Source of the DNA: an uncultured Granulosicoccaceae bacterium
GTDB lineage: Bacteria > Pseudomonadota > Gammaproteobacteria > Granulosicoccales > Granulosicoccaceae
Length of the DNA: 60,425 nucleotides
Assembly (NCBI GenBank): GCA_937923565.1
Contig: CALDTX010000099.1
Span: 1 to 60,425, forward strand
Reading direction: 5' to 3'
A model generated the notes under the pieces. It had not been told where the DNA came from. It saw only the letters and a program-made list of their open reading frames with translations, and searched no databases. This document shows positions 35,294 through 44,232 of the stretch, piece by piece. The translations under genes and the position numbers were made by a program. Within the stretch, counting starts at the first letter, position 1, and every line of letters begins with the position of its first letter.

Positions 35294-36751
35294 CTAATTT
35301 TTCTCGTATGCCCGTATGTAATCAATTTGGTAACGAGCCGGAAACGGCGTGCTGCCATCCGGGTCGCCGGGCCACCATCCTCCAACCGCCAGATTCACCA
35401 GCAGATACATGTCTTCCCACGAAACATTACCGTCGTTGTGGGTGTTTCTCAATTCGCCGTCGACATACCAAGATAGCTTGCCGGGTTCCCACTTAACTGC
35501 GTAAGTGTGGAAATCTTGAGAGTAATCAGGGCCCCAAGCCTCGTAGGAGGGTGAGGAGCGGAGCGACCAATTGTCGTAGTAGTGATAAGTGTTGTAAGCA
35601 ACTGTGGGCTTATCACCGATGTACTCTACGATGTCGATTTCTGGCCGACGGTCGTTATCGTTTTGATGCAGTAACCAGAGCGCCGACCAAAGCCCTTTGC
35701 CTTTGGGCAGCTTTGCGCGCATTTCCACATAGCCGTAACGCATTTTGAATTTGTTGAATGTGGTTAGGGCACCCGACAAATACGGTTTGTTGTTTGCACT
35801 GCTCTTGAGGTGGTCGGGTGTGCGAATGGCCGTTATGGTCAGGTGATTGCCGTCGAATTCAAACGGTGAGTGACCGAAATCCGGGTTGTTGATTCGGTCC
35901 ACATAGTATTGCTGTTCGCCATTGATCGTCCAGTTAGCACCCCAACGGTAGTTTGAGTTCCATTTGGATGTATCCAGACTGAAGTCGTTGAATTCATCGG
36001 AAAACACTAAGCTGTATCCGTCTGGGGCATTGCCATTACTGGCTGCACGCAGAACCGATTCATCGTTTTGAATGACTGCCGTCGTTGATTGCTCGGCTGC
36101 GTTGTTAGCCGCAGTATTAACAACAACTTCTTCAGATTTGGCGGAGTACAAGCCATTGTGAGTGGCCGCAACAATTTGGAAGTGGTAGTCCTGATTCCAA
36201 ACTAAGCCTTCGCTTAAAAATTCATTTTGAGTGACAAACGCGATGTAGTTGTTGTCGCGATAAATGTTATAGCCCTTGATGTTATCGCTGGCGCTAGCTT
36301 GCCAAAATAGTTTCGCTGCGTTGCCGTTCTGCACTTCGGCGCGAAGGGCTGTTGGCGCTGCAGGTGGCGCAGAAGGGTCGGTAGCGGGTGGTGGCGCTTG
36401 CGTGCTTGGCGCGTTCGCTGCGGCCAACGTGACGCTACTGGTGGCAGAAACCGTGTTGAAGTTCTTGGCTGCGTCGAAAGCGACTATGCCGTAGTCGTAG
36501 GTTTGACCGGACGATAGGTTTGTATCGATATATTGCGTGCTAAATACTGTGACGTAGTAGACACCGTTGCGGTAGATGTTGTAGCCGAGAACGCCAACAT
36601 CGTCCCAAGGCTTGTTCCAGCTAACGCGAACTGAGCTGCTGTCGATCGCCAAAGCACGAACATTATTAACGGTGGACGGCTTCTGTGTATCTGCAAGCAG
36701 AGAAGTGCTGGCCAAACAAAGGACCAAGCCAAGCGCAAAAAGTCGATTCAT
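35294..36751 (-). CDS. Secreted GH16 beta-glucanase with two N-terminal fibronectin type III domains
   Basis: 485 residues. Signal peptide MNRLFALGLVLCLASTSLLA is followed by two FN3-like domains (about 25-110 and 128-213; VRALAIDSSSVRVSWNKPWD and ALRAEVQNGNAAKLFWQASA), a linker, and a GH16 domain from about 245 to the end. The catalytic motif EIDIVE is at 371-376, with Glu371 the nucleophile and Glu376 the acid/base. The presence of the extra residue in the motif points to laminarinase or agarase-like GH16 rather than lichenase. It is exported and degrades beta-glucan or galactan. A LacI-type palindrome lies about 200 bases upstream. Confidence 0.93.
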   Translation of the reverse strand: MNRLFALGLVLCLASTSLLADTQKPSTVNNVRALAIDSSSVRVSWNKPWDDVGVLGYNIYRNGVYYVTVFSTQYIDTNLSSGQTYDYGIVAFDAAKNFNTVSATSSVTLAAANAPSTQAPPPATDPSAPPAAPTALRAEVQNGNAAKLFWQASASDNIKGYNIYRDNNYIAFVTQNEFLSEGLVWNQDYHFQIVAATHNGLYSAKSEEVVVNTAANNAAEQSTTAVIQNDESVLRAASNGNAPDGYSLVFSDEFNDFSLDTSKWNSNYRWGANWTINGEQQYYVDRINNPDFGHSPFEFDGNHLTITAIRTPDHLKSSANNKPYLSGALTTFNKFKMRYGYVEMRAKLPKGKGLWSALWLLHQNDNDRRPEIDIVEYIGDKPTVAYNTYHYYDNWSLRSSPSYEAWGPDYSQDFHTYAVKWEPGKLSWYVDGELRNTHNDGNVSWEDMYLLVNLAVGGWWPGDPDGSTPFPARYQIDYIRAYEKN

Positions 36752-36953
36752 GGGTATGTTTGCTTAGTTGTTTCTATTGGGCGATGGTGTTTGTATGAGT
36801 CTAAGAATAAGCAATGTATTTTGCCGCTGTTATCTTAGTAAGCATAGTCGCATCACCTTAAATAAAGCTGAAAAATACAGTGGAGACATGTTGAAAGTTT
36901 CATTTAATTCAACAACATGCGCTTCACTGTGTTACGCCGGGTCGGAAATATAG

Positions 36954-36965
36954 TGAACCGGTTCA
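36954..36965. promoter_or_regulatory. LacI/GalR-type palindromic operator candidate
   Basis: TGAACCGGTTCA is a perfect 12-bp palindrome with a central CG step, as found in many LacI-family operators. It lies 203 bases upstream of the GH16 start, within a 283-base intergenic region bounded on the other side by the end of the AcuI gene, so GH16 is the only gene it could control here. No LacI-family regulator is encoded in this window. A second dyad, TGTTGAA-N12-TTCAACA, occurs at 36889-36914. Confidence 0.45.
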
Positions 36966-37034
36966 GTCAGTCAAAGCGAGAATCGGGCCCAGACGCTGCT
37001 CTATTAGCGCTAATTTGATTGCCGAATATTAACG

Positions 37035-38021
37035 TTAACTTACCTTGACCACAGTGCGGCCTTGTACTTCACCGTTGATAATCGGTTTAGCCAATGCGGG
37101 TACTTCGCTTAAAGCCACTTCATTCACCATTTCTTCCAGTTTTGCCATTGGCAGCTCATTGGCCAAGCGTTGCCAAGCCAGTTGTCGACGGCTGGTTGGG
37201 CACATTACAGAGTCGATGCCGAGCAAGCTTACGCCTCTGAGTAAAAATGGAATAACGGTGGTTTCCAGCCCTGCGCCACCGGCTAAGCCAATCGCAGCAA
37301 CCGATTTACCGTATTTCATTTGGGTCAGAATGTTTGCCAGCATGCTACCGCCGACTGAATCGACACAACCGGCCCAGCGCTCTTTGTTCATGGGTTTGCC
37401 ATTTGGCGTGCTGATATCTTCTCTGGCAATGATGGTTTTAACGCCCATGGAGTGAAGGTAGTCGGCGCTGGCTGCTCTGCCCGTTACCGCGTCCACTTCA
37501 TAGCCGTTAGCAGCCAGAATGGCGCAGGCGACAGAACCGACGCCACCGGCAGCGCCGGTGACCAGCACAGGCCCGTCGTCTTTGTGCATGCCTTGGTCTT
37601 CGAGCGCCATAATGCCGAGCATGGCTGCCATGCCTGCTGTGCCTACTGCCATGGCTTGACGAGTCGAGATGCCGGCAGGCAAAGGAACCAACCATTCGCC
37701 TTTCACACGGGCTATTTCTGAATAGCCACCCCAATGCACTTCACCCACGCGCCAACCGGTTAAAACGACCTCATCGCCTTCTTTGAAATTCGGGTTATCG
37801 CTTGCGCTGACTTTTCCGGAAAAGTCGATACCGGGCACATGTGGGTAATTTCTGACCAAACCACCCAGCCCGTTCAGAACCAAGCCGTCTTTGTAATTGA
37901 GTGTGGAGTATTCCACGGCAACCGTTACATCGCCTTCGGGTAAGTCAGCTACGGTGATATCAATCAGATTGGCTTCAACCTTTCCGTCTGCGTTTTTATC
38001 AATCTGAATTGCTTTTGTCAT
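37035..38021 (-). CDS. acuI: Acrylyl-CoA reductase AcuI / YhdH-type quinone oxidoreductase
   Basis: 328 residues, the length of AcuI/YhdH. The N-terminal region has EYSTLNYKDGLVLNGLGGLVRNYPHVPGIDFSGKV, the YhdH/YhfP signature, and there is an NADPH-binding segment VTGAAGGVGSVACAIL. No zinc-binding cysteines of the classical dehydrogenase are present. AcuI reduces acryloyl-CoA to propionyl-CoA with NADPH and is used in DMSP degradation and in detoxification of acrylate. No other DMSP gene is nearby, so detoxification or an unassigned quinone reductase role is equally possible. Confidence 0.9.
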   Translation of the reverse strand: MTKAIQIDKNADGKVEANLIDITVADLPEGDVTVAVEYSTLNYKDGLVLNGLGGLVRNYPHVPGIDFSGKVSASDNPNFKEGDEVVLTGWRVGEVHWGGYSEIARVKGEWLVPLPAGISTRQAMAVGTAGMAAMLGIMALEDQGMHKDDGPVLVTGAAGGVGSVACAILAANGYEVDAVTGRAASADYLHSMGVKTIIAREDISTPNGKPMNKERWAGCVDSVGGSMLANILTQMKYGKSVAAIGLAGGAGLETTVIPFLLRGVSLLGIDSVMCPTSRRQLAWQRLANELPMAKLEEMVNEVALSEVPALAKPIINGEVQGRTVVKVS

Positions 38022-38178
38022 CGTTCACCTGTTCGATAGAGGACGGAATTGAGGGAAGCGCTGGTAAGCGCGAATTAACTAGCATGAGATGCTAGCAAAA
38101 CTGAGTATCAAAGGATACTTATTCGACTAAAACAGATGAGCACGCGCTGCGAAAAGCAATTCGTGAAACCCCGGAAAA

Positions 38179-38553
38179 TCAGGGTTGAAACTGAACCATG
38201 CGAACGATCGGGCTGATCATTACATACACAATAAAGGCGCAGAAAGCGAAGACCAAAACGCTAATAAGCGGGCGTTTGGCAATAGCTGCCCAAAGGCCAG
38301 GTTCTTTGCCTTGAGCACGGCGTTCTTCGTATTGCCTGCGCATGTTCACTGCGCGCTCTTTTTGGTATTCGTTGATCAGTGTTTTGCCGCGTTGGAGGTC
38401 TTGTTCATCGTGAACCCAAATCCCCGGCATGGATATACCCCAATTACCGGCGTTAGTTTCGTAAAAGTCGATGTGTTTTAACGTGAGTAGCTCGCGTATT
38501 TCGTCGGCTTCGTCGTCAGGCACATTGCGCAGTTTAAAAAGTAAGGCTGGCAT
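38179..38553 (-). CDS. DUF6164 family small membrane protein
   Basis: 124 residues. The N-terminal half (LLFKLRNVPDDEADEIRELLTLKHIDFYETNAGNWGISMPGIWV) is the conserved soluble part of DUF6164, which recalls a DUF2007-like signal-transducing fold. Basic residues precede a single C-terminal helix (RPLISVLVFAFCAFIVYVMISPIVRMV, about 93-119), so it is tail-anchored in the inner membrane. Function unknown. It stands between the AcuI gene and a glycosyltransferase gene on the same strand, 27 bases after the latter. Confidence 0.87.
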   Translation of the reverse strand: MPALLFKLRNVPDDEADEIRELLTLKHIDFYETNAGNWGISMPGIWVHDEQDLQRGKTLINEYQKERAVNMRRQYEERRAQGKEPGLWAAIAKRPLISVLVFAFCAFIVYVMISPIVRMVQFQP

Positions 38554-38580
38554 CGCGGGAATTGAGCGTATTGAGTTGGC

Positions 38581-39414
38581 CTAGTATAGCGCTGTTATAT
38601 CGTTGTACAACGCTTCGAGTTCAGTTACCCGTTCCGCGTTGCCGCGTTTGATAGCGCCTTGGCACAGGATATTGAATTTTTGTTCGAAGACGGCAAGCGT
38701 AAGCGCTGTTTGCGTTTCGCTGAGCACGTTCTGGCGCAAAAGTTTGGCCAAGGCCTGCAGTCGGAATCTGTCCATGCCCCAATATTTCTTTGACAGCTGG
38801 TCTTCGTGGCCGCCGGTTTTTTGCAGTAATGCTTCATCAATATAAAGCACTGGTTCGTTCGCGCAAATGCGCAACCAAAGGTCATAGTCTTCGCAGGCTG
38901 GCAAAGACTCGTCAAAAAGCCCAACTTCATCCAGTAGTTCTTTTTTTATAATCGTGGCAGAAGGAGAGATAGCACAGAGGTGTAACGATTGTTCAAAGAT
39001 ATCGCCACCGCGCTTTTTGTGTTTGTTCATAGGATTCACGCGCTTGCCATTTCTTATCCAATGTTCGTCACAATGACAAAGGCGGTAGTTTGGGTTAGCC
39101 AGAATAGCGTTAGCTTGTGTTTCCACTTTATGGGTAAACCATTGGTCGTCTGAATCCAGAAAAGCAATCCAATGGCCGGTTGCTTGTTTAATGCCTGTGT
39201 TTCTGGCATGCGAAACGCCGTTATTGGTTTGCGTTATTAGCGTAACGGTTGGGAAGTGCTTTTTGATGTGCGCGGTTGTACCGTCTTCTGATCCGTCATC
39301 TACGACGATTATTTCATGCAAGGGCTGTGATTGTGAGAGTGCAGATTGTACGGCCAGGCTTAATGATTCACATCGATTTAACGTAGGAATGATTAATGAA
39401 ATTTTTAGCGGCAC
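38581..39414 (-). CDS. Family 2 glycosyltransferase
   Basis: 277 residues. The GT-A fold is clear: ISLIIPTLNRCESLSLAVQSALSQ, the nucleotide-binding EIIVVDDGSEDGT and the metal-binding AFLDSDDQW, with CEDYDLWLRI as acceptor-site helix. Proteins of this type add sugars to surface polysaccharide or lipid carriers on the cytoplasmic side. No neighbouring glycan cluster gives the donor or acceptor. Confidence 0.92.
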   Translation of the reverse strand: MPLKISLIIPTLNRCESLSLAVQSALSQSQPLHEIIVVDDGSEDGTTAHIKKHFPTVTLITQTNNGVSHARNTGIKQATGHWIAFLDSDDQWFTHKVETQANAILANPNYRLCHCDEHWIRNGKRVNPMNKHKKRGGDIFEQSLHLCAISPSATIIKKELLDEVGLFDESLPACEDYDLWLRICANEPVLYIDEALLQKTGGHEDQLSKKYWGMDRFRLQALAKLLRQNVLSETQTALTLAVFEQKFNILCQGAIKRGNAERVTELEALYNDITALY

Positions 39415-39448
39415 AGCGTGTTTGATTCTGTTGTCGTGAACGCTTAGT

Positions 39449-40354
39449 TTAGAGCGTTAACCATGAATCTAAAATAAGGCCATAGCTCGCTGCCACTAAC
39501 ATTAAGCGATCGTTGTTTGATAAATCAGGGGAAAGCCAAATAACGTTGTTGCCTTCAACTAAAGACACAGCGGCTAATTGTTGCGTATCGTTTTGTATGC
39601 TGATACCGGGGATTTTGTCACCAACAATAGCTGCTGCAGGTACCGTTGGTGTTCGACCTGCCGTGCTAATGCTATTTGTTGATGATTCCGCAACGGCAAC
39701 AACGTTAAGTGCAGAGCCTGGCCGAGTAATACTTAACTTTGGCGTACCTTCCGCCGTTTTATAATACTCAAGCGTCCAGCTTTGATCGGCGTCATTGATC
39801 GTGCAGATGAGCCTTGATGCCAACCAATCGCCGTAGTATTCGACCTTGCTGGCTTTGTCATTACCTGAAAGCCCGATTTGCGTGCGGGAAACTTCGCTAT
39901 TTTCCAAAAATACCGAATTGGTGACGCATGTCGAATTAATGCTTGGACCGTTGCTTTGTGCTATCGCATAGGAAAAACCGCCTTGGTCTTCAATGCGGTA
40001 TTGATCGTAAGTCACTTTTTCAATATTGAATTCTTGATTAAGTATGAGGTTCCAGAATGTGTTGTCGACGGTCTTTCTTCTAATAGGCTCTTGCTCGGTC
40101 TCTGACGCTCTGGTGCTTACGGTTTTCTCGATGGCTACGTTTGTTGACTGATATTCTCCAAGCGGAACATTGTAGAACTTAGCCTTGTAGCGTCGAACCG
40201 GCGCTTTGACCTCAATTTTACTGGCGCGCAACTCAAACCCTTCGTCTAATACAATTGTGCGGTATTCCCCACGAGTCACAACACAGGCCGACAGCAAAAT
40301 CGGCGTTAGCGTTAACACAGTAAGAAATGGGAGACTTTTTTTCATTGGCGTCAT
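39449..40354 (-). CDS. Hypothetical lipoprotein
   Basis: 301 residues from the ATG at 40354; another ATG at 40345 (MKKSLPFLTVLTLTPILLSACVV) is equally possible, whereas a longer TTG frame to 40465 would place 37 extra residues before the signal. LLSAC is a good lipobox. The mature part is beta-rich with a conserved-looking segment about residues 150-260 (FLENSEVSRTQIGLSGNDKASKVEYYGDW). I do not recognise a family. It is divergent from the TerB-like gene with about 180 bases between and downstream genes run away from it. Confidence 0.75.
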   Translation of the reverse strand: MTPMKKSLPFLTVLTLTPILLSACVVTRGEYRTIVLDEGFELRASKIEVKAPVRRYKAKFYNVPLGEYQSTNVAIEKTVSTRASETEQEPIRRKTVDNTFWNLILNQEFNIEKVTYDQYRIEDQGGFSYAIAQSNGPSINSTCVTNSVFLENSEVSRTQIGLSGNDKASKVEYYGDWLASRLICTINDADQSWTLEYYKTAEGTPKLSITRPGSALNVVAVAESSTNSISTAGRTPTVPAAAIVGDKIPGISIQNDTQQLAAVSLVEGNNVIWLSPDLSNNDRLMLVAASYGLILDSWLTL

Positions 40355-40532
40355 TGGAAAAGTGGATCTCAAACTATAGCTTAGAAGGATGGAGTGGGTA
40401 TGAATTGCTGGTGAGTATATACAGCTAGCGCTTAACGATGGCTGAATGTTACGTGATCGGCGCAATGTGGTCTTGGAAAGCTCGAATACCTTCTGAAAAA
40501 ATTCGTTAATTGGGATCCAGAGGCAATACTAA

Positions 40533-41216
40533 ATGAACGCAAAAGATATTTTGAACAACTTACTGCAGAATTCTCAGCAGGCCACACAAAAAGGTTTAGA
40601 GCTCGCTGAAAATAAACTCGGTGTGCCGGAATCTGGCCCAGAGCGCGATGCAATGCTAGGCGGTATGGGAAAAGGTGCATTGGCCGCAGGCGCGGTTGCT
40701 TTATTGCTAGGTACCAAAAGCGGACGTAAGTTAACTGGCAGCGCTGTAAAAGTGGGTGGTTTGGCAGCGGTTGGTGGGCTTGCTTACAAGGCGTTTACCG
40801 ACTGGCAAAATCAACAAGCAAAGCCGGTTGAAGATATCGGTACTCCTGTTGCTCAACTACCCGATGCCGCCGCACAGAAACGCAGCGAAGTGTTGGTTCG
40901 AGCCATGATAGCCGCTGCAAAAGCTGATGGGCATATCGATCAAAACGAACAAGAAACCATTACAAAGCAAATTAATAGTTTGGGTCTAGAACAAGATTTT
41001 TCATCTTTCTTGTTGGCCGAACTGAATGCACCTGTGAATGTTGCTGAATTAGCCAATGCGGCTGACTCACCGGATGCTGCGGCTGAAATATATTTGGCTT
41101 CGGCTATGGTCGTTGATTTGAATAACGCTACTGAGCGAGCGTATATGGACGCTTTAGGTAAAGAGTTGAAGCTCGATCCTGCATTGCTCAAGCAATTAGA
41201 GGACGCTTTGGTTTAA
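40533..41216 (+). CDS. DUF533/YebE-type protein with TerB-like domain
   Basis: 227 residues. The N-terminal part has the DUF533 pattern (AKDILNNLLQNSQQ; MLGGMGKGALAAGAVALLLGTKSGRKLTGSAVKVGGLAAVGGLAYKAF), a glycine/alanine-rich membrane segment around 45-90. The C-terminal TerB-like helical domain (VRAMIAAAKADGHIDQNEQETITKQI; YLASAMVVDLNNATERAYMDALGKEL) spans about 115-227 and carries acidic residues that could bind metal. E. coli YebE is induced by envelope stress. No partner is evident in the neighbourhood. Confidence 0.9.
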   Translation: MNAKDILNNLLQNSQQATQKGLELAENKLGVPESGPERDAMLGGMGKGALAAGAVALLLGTKSGRKLTGSAVKVGGLAAVGGLAYKAFTDWQNQQAKPVEDIGTPVAQLPDAAAQKRSEVLVRAMIAAAKADGHIDQNEQETITKQINSLGLEQDFSSFLLAELNAPVNVAELANAADSPDAAAEIYLASAMVVDLNNATERAYMDALGKELKLDPALLKQLEDALV

Positions 41217-41246
41217 GGCCTTTAGTTTAGGCCTATAACTTAGGCG

Positions 41247-41280
41247 TTTAACGTAGATTTTTAACGTAGACTTTTAACGT
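41247..41280 (+). repeat. 13-bp tandem repeat overlapping a stop codon
   Basis: TTTAACGTAGA occurs at 41247-41257 and 41260-41270, and TTTAACGT again at 41273-41280, a period of 13 bases. The third copy contains the stop codon (minus strand TAA at 41274-41276) of the AstE-like gene. This resembles the tandem duplication over the stop codon at 5941. Confidence 0.8.
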
Positions 41281-42284
41281 TGCACTTCATCAGCTAACAA
41301 AGCAACGCATTCACCAGCACTGATATGTCCGCCGTAATGGCGGGCAAGTAAAACACCGTTTCGGTTGGCTACAATGGTTTGTACTGGCGAGCCCGATGTT
41401 GTCGGGTCCACAATATAGGCAATTGGGTTACCACGATAAACCTCTTCGCCCACTTCTTTGCAGGGCTGTAGTAGCCCCATAGTCGGTGCCAGTAAGTAGC
41501 AGTTTTCGTTATTCACTTCCAGCATGCGGGTAGAGCACAACTGCAGCTCTGTATTGAGTAATCCCAATTGAAGCAAGGCATTGTTACAGCCGGTAAGCGC
41601 AAGATTCACAAGCGTTGCTGATGCTGTACCGCCGCCACCTAATAAAGTAGTGATAAACGGTATGTTGGCTTGTTGGGTAGCAAAAGCCAGGGACCCTGGC
41701 AAACAAGGAAGCAGCCTGACGCTATTGGGGGCGCCAAATGCAATCATGGTTTGTTCCGCTGTTTCCTGTAGCGACCGGTTTTCCGGGTTTTGGTAAATTG
41801 CCGCGCTTGCAGCGTAACTGCTTGTTGCATCCCCCGCCCGTAGCTCAATAACTGCATCTGAAATACCGATAATGTTTTCGCTGAAAAAAGCGGCAATCTG
41901 TTCAGTGACGCAGCCCTGCAGATTTCCCGGAAAACTGTTGTTGAGTGATTTTTCGTAATTAGCCCATCCAATGCGGCCCGATTGCTGAGCCAGCGGGTTT
42001 GCTGTGGGTAGCAGTATCAGCCTGCCAGAAACATCTTGGATTTCAATCTGCCGGGCCAATTGTTGAACAGCCAGTGTGCCATTGAATTCACAATCTTCAA
42101 CGCTCGCAATCAGCGTAACCGTAGGGCCTGAGCCGTTACTGATAACAGTCAGCGGTATTTGCACAATGCCCAGCGCAGAGCTTGGCTGCGCCGTGGGAAC
42201 GCTAATAAAGCCATTTTGTTTGCCTGGTGCGTCAAAATCGATGGTGCAACTGATGCTGCGGGGTTTTAAGGCATTGCTTTTCAT
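41274..42284 (-). CDS. Succinylglutamate desuccinylase/aspartoacylase-family pseudoenzyme
   Basis: 336 residues from the ATG at 42284. Fold-defining blocks of the M14-like AstE/AspA family are present in order, but the metal site is gone. The usual GxHGDEYEG is ASVEDCEFNG (His to Glu63, Glu to Asn68), the usual DLHSGG is ELRAGD (His to Arg149), and the substrate-binding NMNRAFPG is SLNNSFPG (Arg to Asn116). The C-terminal beta domain (YRGNPIAYIVD; GGHISAGECVALL) is intact. It cannot work as a zinc deacylase as seen; a binding or regulatory role is inferred. Divergent from the SLC13-type transporter gene. Confidence 0.82.
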   Translation of the reverse strand: MKSNALKPRSISCTIDFDAPGKQNGFISVPTAQPSSALGIVQIPLTVISNGSGPTVTLIASVEDCEFNGTLAVQQLARQIEIQDVSGRLILLPTANPLAQQSGRIGWANYEKSLNNSFPGNLQGCVTEQIAAFFSENIIGISDAVIELRAGDATSSYAASAAIYQNPENRSLQETAEQTMIAFGAPNSVRLLPCLPGSLAFATQQANIPFITTLLGGGGTASATLVNLALTGCNNALLQLGLLNTELQLCSTRMLEVNNENCYLLAPTMGLLQPCKEVGEEVYRGNPIAYIVDPTTSGSPVQTIVANRNGVLLARHYGGHISAGECVALLADEVQR

Positions 42285-42390
42285 GGTGTTACCATTGTAT
42301 GTCCGCATTGGGAGCCGCTAGGCTGAGAACAGCCCGATACGGCAGTGCCCCAGTAGAATGCAAAAGGCGTGCAACAGGCTCAATTTACGT

Positions 42391-44169
42391 ATGACTAACG
42401 AACAAATCTTTATTAGCGCTATATTAGGCGTTGCCATGCTGATGTTTGGCTGGGGTCGGTGGCGTTACGATCTGGTGGCCATGGCCGCACTACTGGCGTG
42501 CGTGCTACTGCAGCTGGTTCCCGCCGAAAAGGCATTTCTGGGGTTTGGGCATCCGGCCGTGATTACCGTTGCTGCCGTACTGATCATTAGTAGCGCGCTG
42601 AAAAATGCCGGAGTGGTGGATGAAATAGCCAGTCGCATTAGCCATTTGACCGAAACACCAATTATGCATATTGCGGCCTTAACGGCCGTGATTACCGTTG
42701 CGTCTGCATTTATGAATAATGTCGGTGCGCTGGCCTTGCTGTTACCTATTGCCTTGTCCACCTCTAGAGAGCGCAACCGATCACCGGCTCTTATTCTTAT
42801 GCCATTGGCGTTCGGTAGTTTACTCGGAGGCATGATGACGCTCATTGGGACGCCGCCGAACATTATTGTGGCCAGCATTCGTGCTGAACACACAGGCGAA
42901 GCGTTCGGGATGTTTTCTTTTGCCCCGGTTGGTTTGCCTATCGCTATTGTGGGTGGACTCTTCATCGTGTTTGTTGGGTGGCGATTAATTCCGAAAGAGC
43001 GTTTGGAGAACAATGCCTCAGAAACCCTGTTTGAGGTTGGTTTGTATTTAACGGAAGTGCGCGTGCCAAGCGACTCTCCGTTGGTTGGAAAGAGCCTGGG
43101 AGAAACAGACGGGCTCGAACAAGACTTAGTCGAAATTATTGGAGTGGCAGGCAAGCGCCGATTTGCCCGAGCGGTAAGGGCTGAGTATGTTATTGCCGAA
43201 CAAGACATTCTCATACTCAGAGCCGACCCCAATGAGCTGCGTAATTTCCTTGATGCACATAATTTAGAGTTGCTTAGTTCTGCAACTCCTGCGTTCGTTG
43301 AGCCGGATCCTCAGAACGTGGTAATGATCGAAGGTGTCATTAACAATGAATCGGTATTGGTTGGGTCGGGTGTGGAAACCATCCGACGCATTACAGGCCG
43401 AACGTTAGCTCTAGTGGGTGTGGCACGACATGGCAGGCCAGTCACTAAGCGACTACGGCAACAAGTGTTTCGCGCTGGTGATGTACTGCTACTTCGGGGT
43501 GATTCTGAAAACACCGATCAACATTTTAAAGAGCTCGGTTTGTGGCCTTTGGCTGCGCGACCAATCGATTTAAACCGATCACGTCGTGTAATGCTTGCGG
43601 GTGGCATTTTTGCAGTGGCCATCGGTGCAGGCATTGCTGGCATTACATCACTTACCGTTGCGTTTTTACTGGCGGTTATGGCGTATGTGCTAACCGGTAT
43701 TTTATCGCCACGGCAAATCTACGATGATATTAACTGGCCAGTTATTGTGTTGTTGGCTGCAATGATTCCAGTGGGTAACGCGTTAACGACAACAGGCACA
43801 ACACAACTGGTTGCTGATTCATTAATAGAGTGGACAGACGGCTTGCCCATATTTTTAATACTAACGATGTTGTTGGTGGTTACCATGTTGTTGTCTGATG
43901 TCATTAACAACGCTGCAACCGCATTGGTGATGGCACCGTTAGGCATTGCAATGGCCACGGCGTTGAATGTTAATGCCGATCCGTTTCTGATGAGCGTAGC
44001 GGTTGGTGCGTCTTGCGCATTTTTAACCCCCATTGGCCATCAGTGCAATACTTTGGTGATGGGGCCGGGTGGTTATAAATTTGGTGACTATTGGCGAATG
44101 GGCTTGCCGCTCGAAATCATTATCACCGTGGTTAGCGTGCCGTTAATTCTGTTTTTCTGGCCGCTTTGA
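42391..44169 (+). CDS. SLC13-type permease with two TrkA-C domains
   Basis: 592 residues from the ATG at 42391 (MTNEQIFISAILGVAMLMFGWGRWRYDLVAMAALL); a longer frame from 42358 is possible. Five or six helices form the first half, with the family segments NNVGALALLLPIAL and LIGTPPNIIVA. Two TrkA-C/RCK_C-like cytoplasmic domains follow at about 205-290 and 300-385, then the second set of helices with TTTGTTQLVADSLIEW, DVINNAATALVMAPL and LTPIGHQCNTLVMGPGGY. Proteins of this architecture move dicarboxylates, sulfate or other anions with sodium. Substrate unassigned. Divergent from the AstE-like gene and convergent with the OmpA-like gene. Confidence 0.92.
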   Translation: MTNEQIFISAILGVAMLMFGWGRWRYDLVAMAALLACVLLQLVPAEKAFLGFGHPAVITVAAVLIISSALKNAGVVDEIASRISHLTETPIMHIAALTAVITVASAFMNNVGALALLLPIALSTSRERNRSPALILMPLAFGSLLGGMMTLIGTPPNIIVASIRAEHTGEAFGMFSFAPVGLPIAIVGGLFIVFVGWRLIPKERLENNASETLFEVGLYLTEVRVPSDSPLVGKSLGETDGLEQDLVEIIGVAGKRRFARAVRAEYVIAEQDILILRADPNELRNFLDAHNLELLSSATPAFVEPDPQNVVMIEGVINNESVLVGSGVETIRRITGRTLALVGVARHGRPVTKRLRQQVFRAGDVLLLRGDSENTDQHFKELGLWPLAARPIDLNRSRRVMLAGGIFAVAIGAGIAGITSLTVAFLLAVMAYVLTGILSPRQIYDDINWPVIVLLAAMIPVGNALTTTGTTQLVADSLIEWTDGLPIFLILTMLLVVTMLLSDVINNAATALVMAPLGIAMATALNVNADPFLMSVAVGASCAFLTPIGHQCNTLVMGPGGYKFGDYWRMGLPLEIIITVVSVPLILFFWPL

Positions 44170-44199
44170 TTTTTACTCACCTGTTATGCACAAATGAGA

Positions 44200-44220
44200 A
44201 GGGCTGCATAAAGCAGCCCT
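44200..44220. terminator. Hairpin between convergent SLC13-type and OmpA-like genes
   Basis: AGGGCTGC (44200-44207) pairs perfectly with GCAGCCCT (44213-44220) around an ATAAA loop. It is 30 bases after the transporter stop and 12 bases after the OmpA-like stop on the other strand. A T-run is absent on the plus strand and weak on the minus strand (TTCTCATTTG). Confidence 0.55.
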
Positions 44221-44232
44221 AAGCAGTGCGAT

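Noticed and set aside
36768-36953. A 61-codon plus-strand frame upstream of the GH16 gene.
   Set aside because: No ribosome binding site, no recognisable sequence, and it sits in the presumed promoter region of GH16.
42465-43232. A 255-codon open frame antisense to the SLC13-type transporter gene.
   Set aside because: It is the complementary-strand shadow of a strongly supported membrane-protein gene and shows no domain or start signal of its own.
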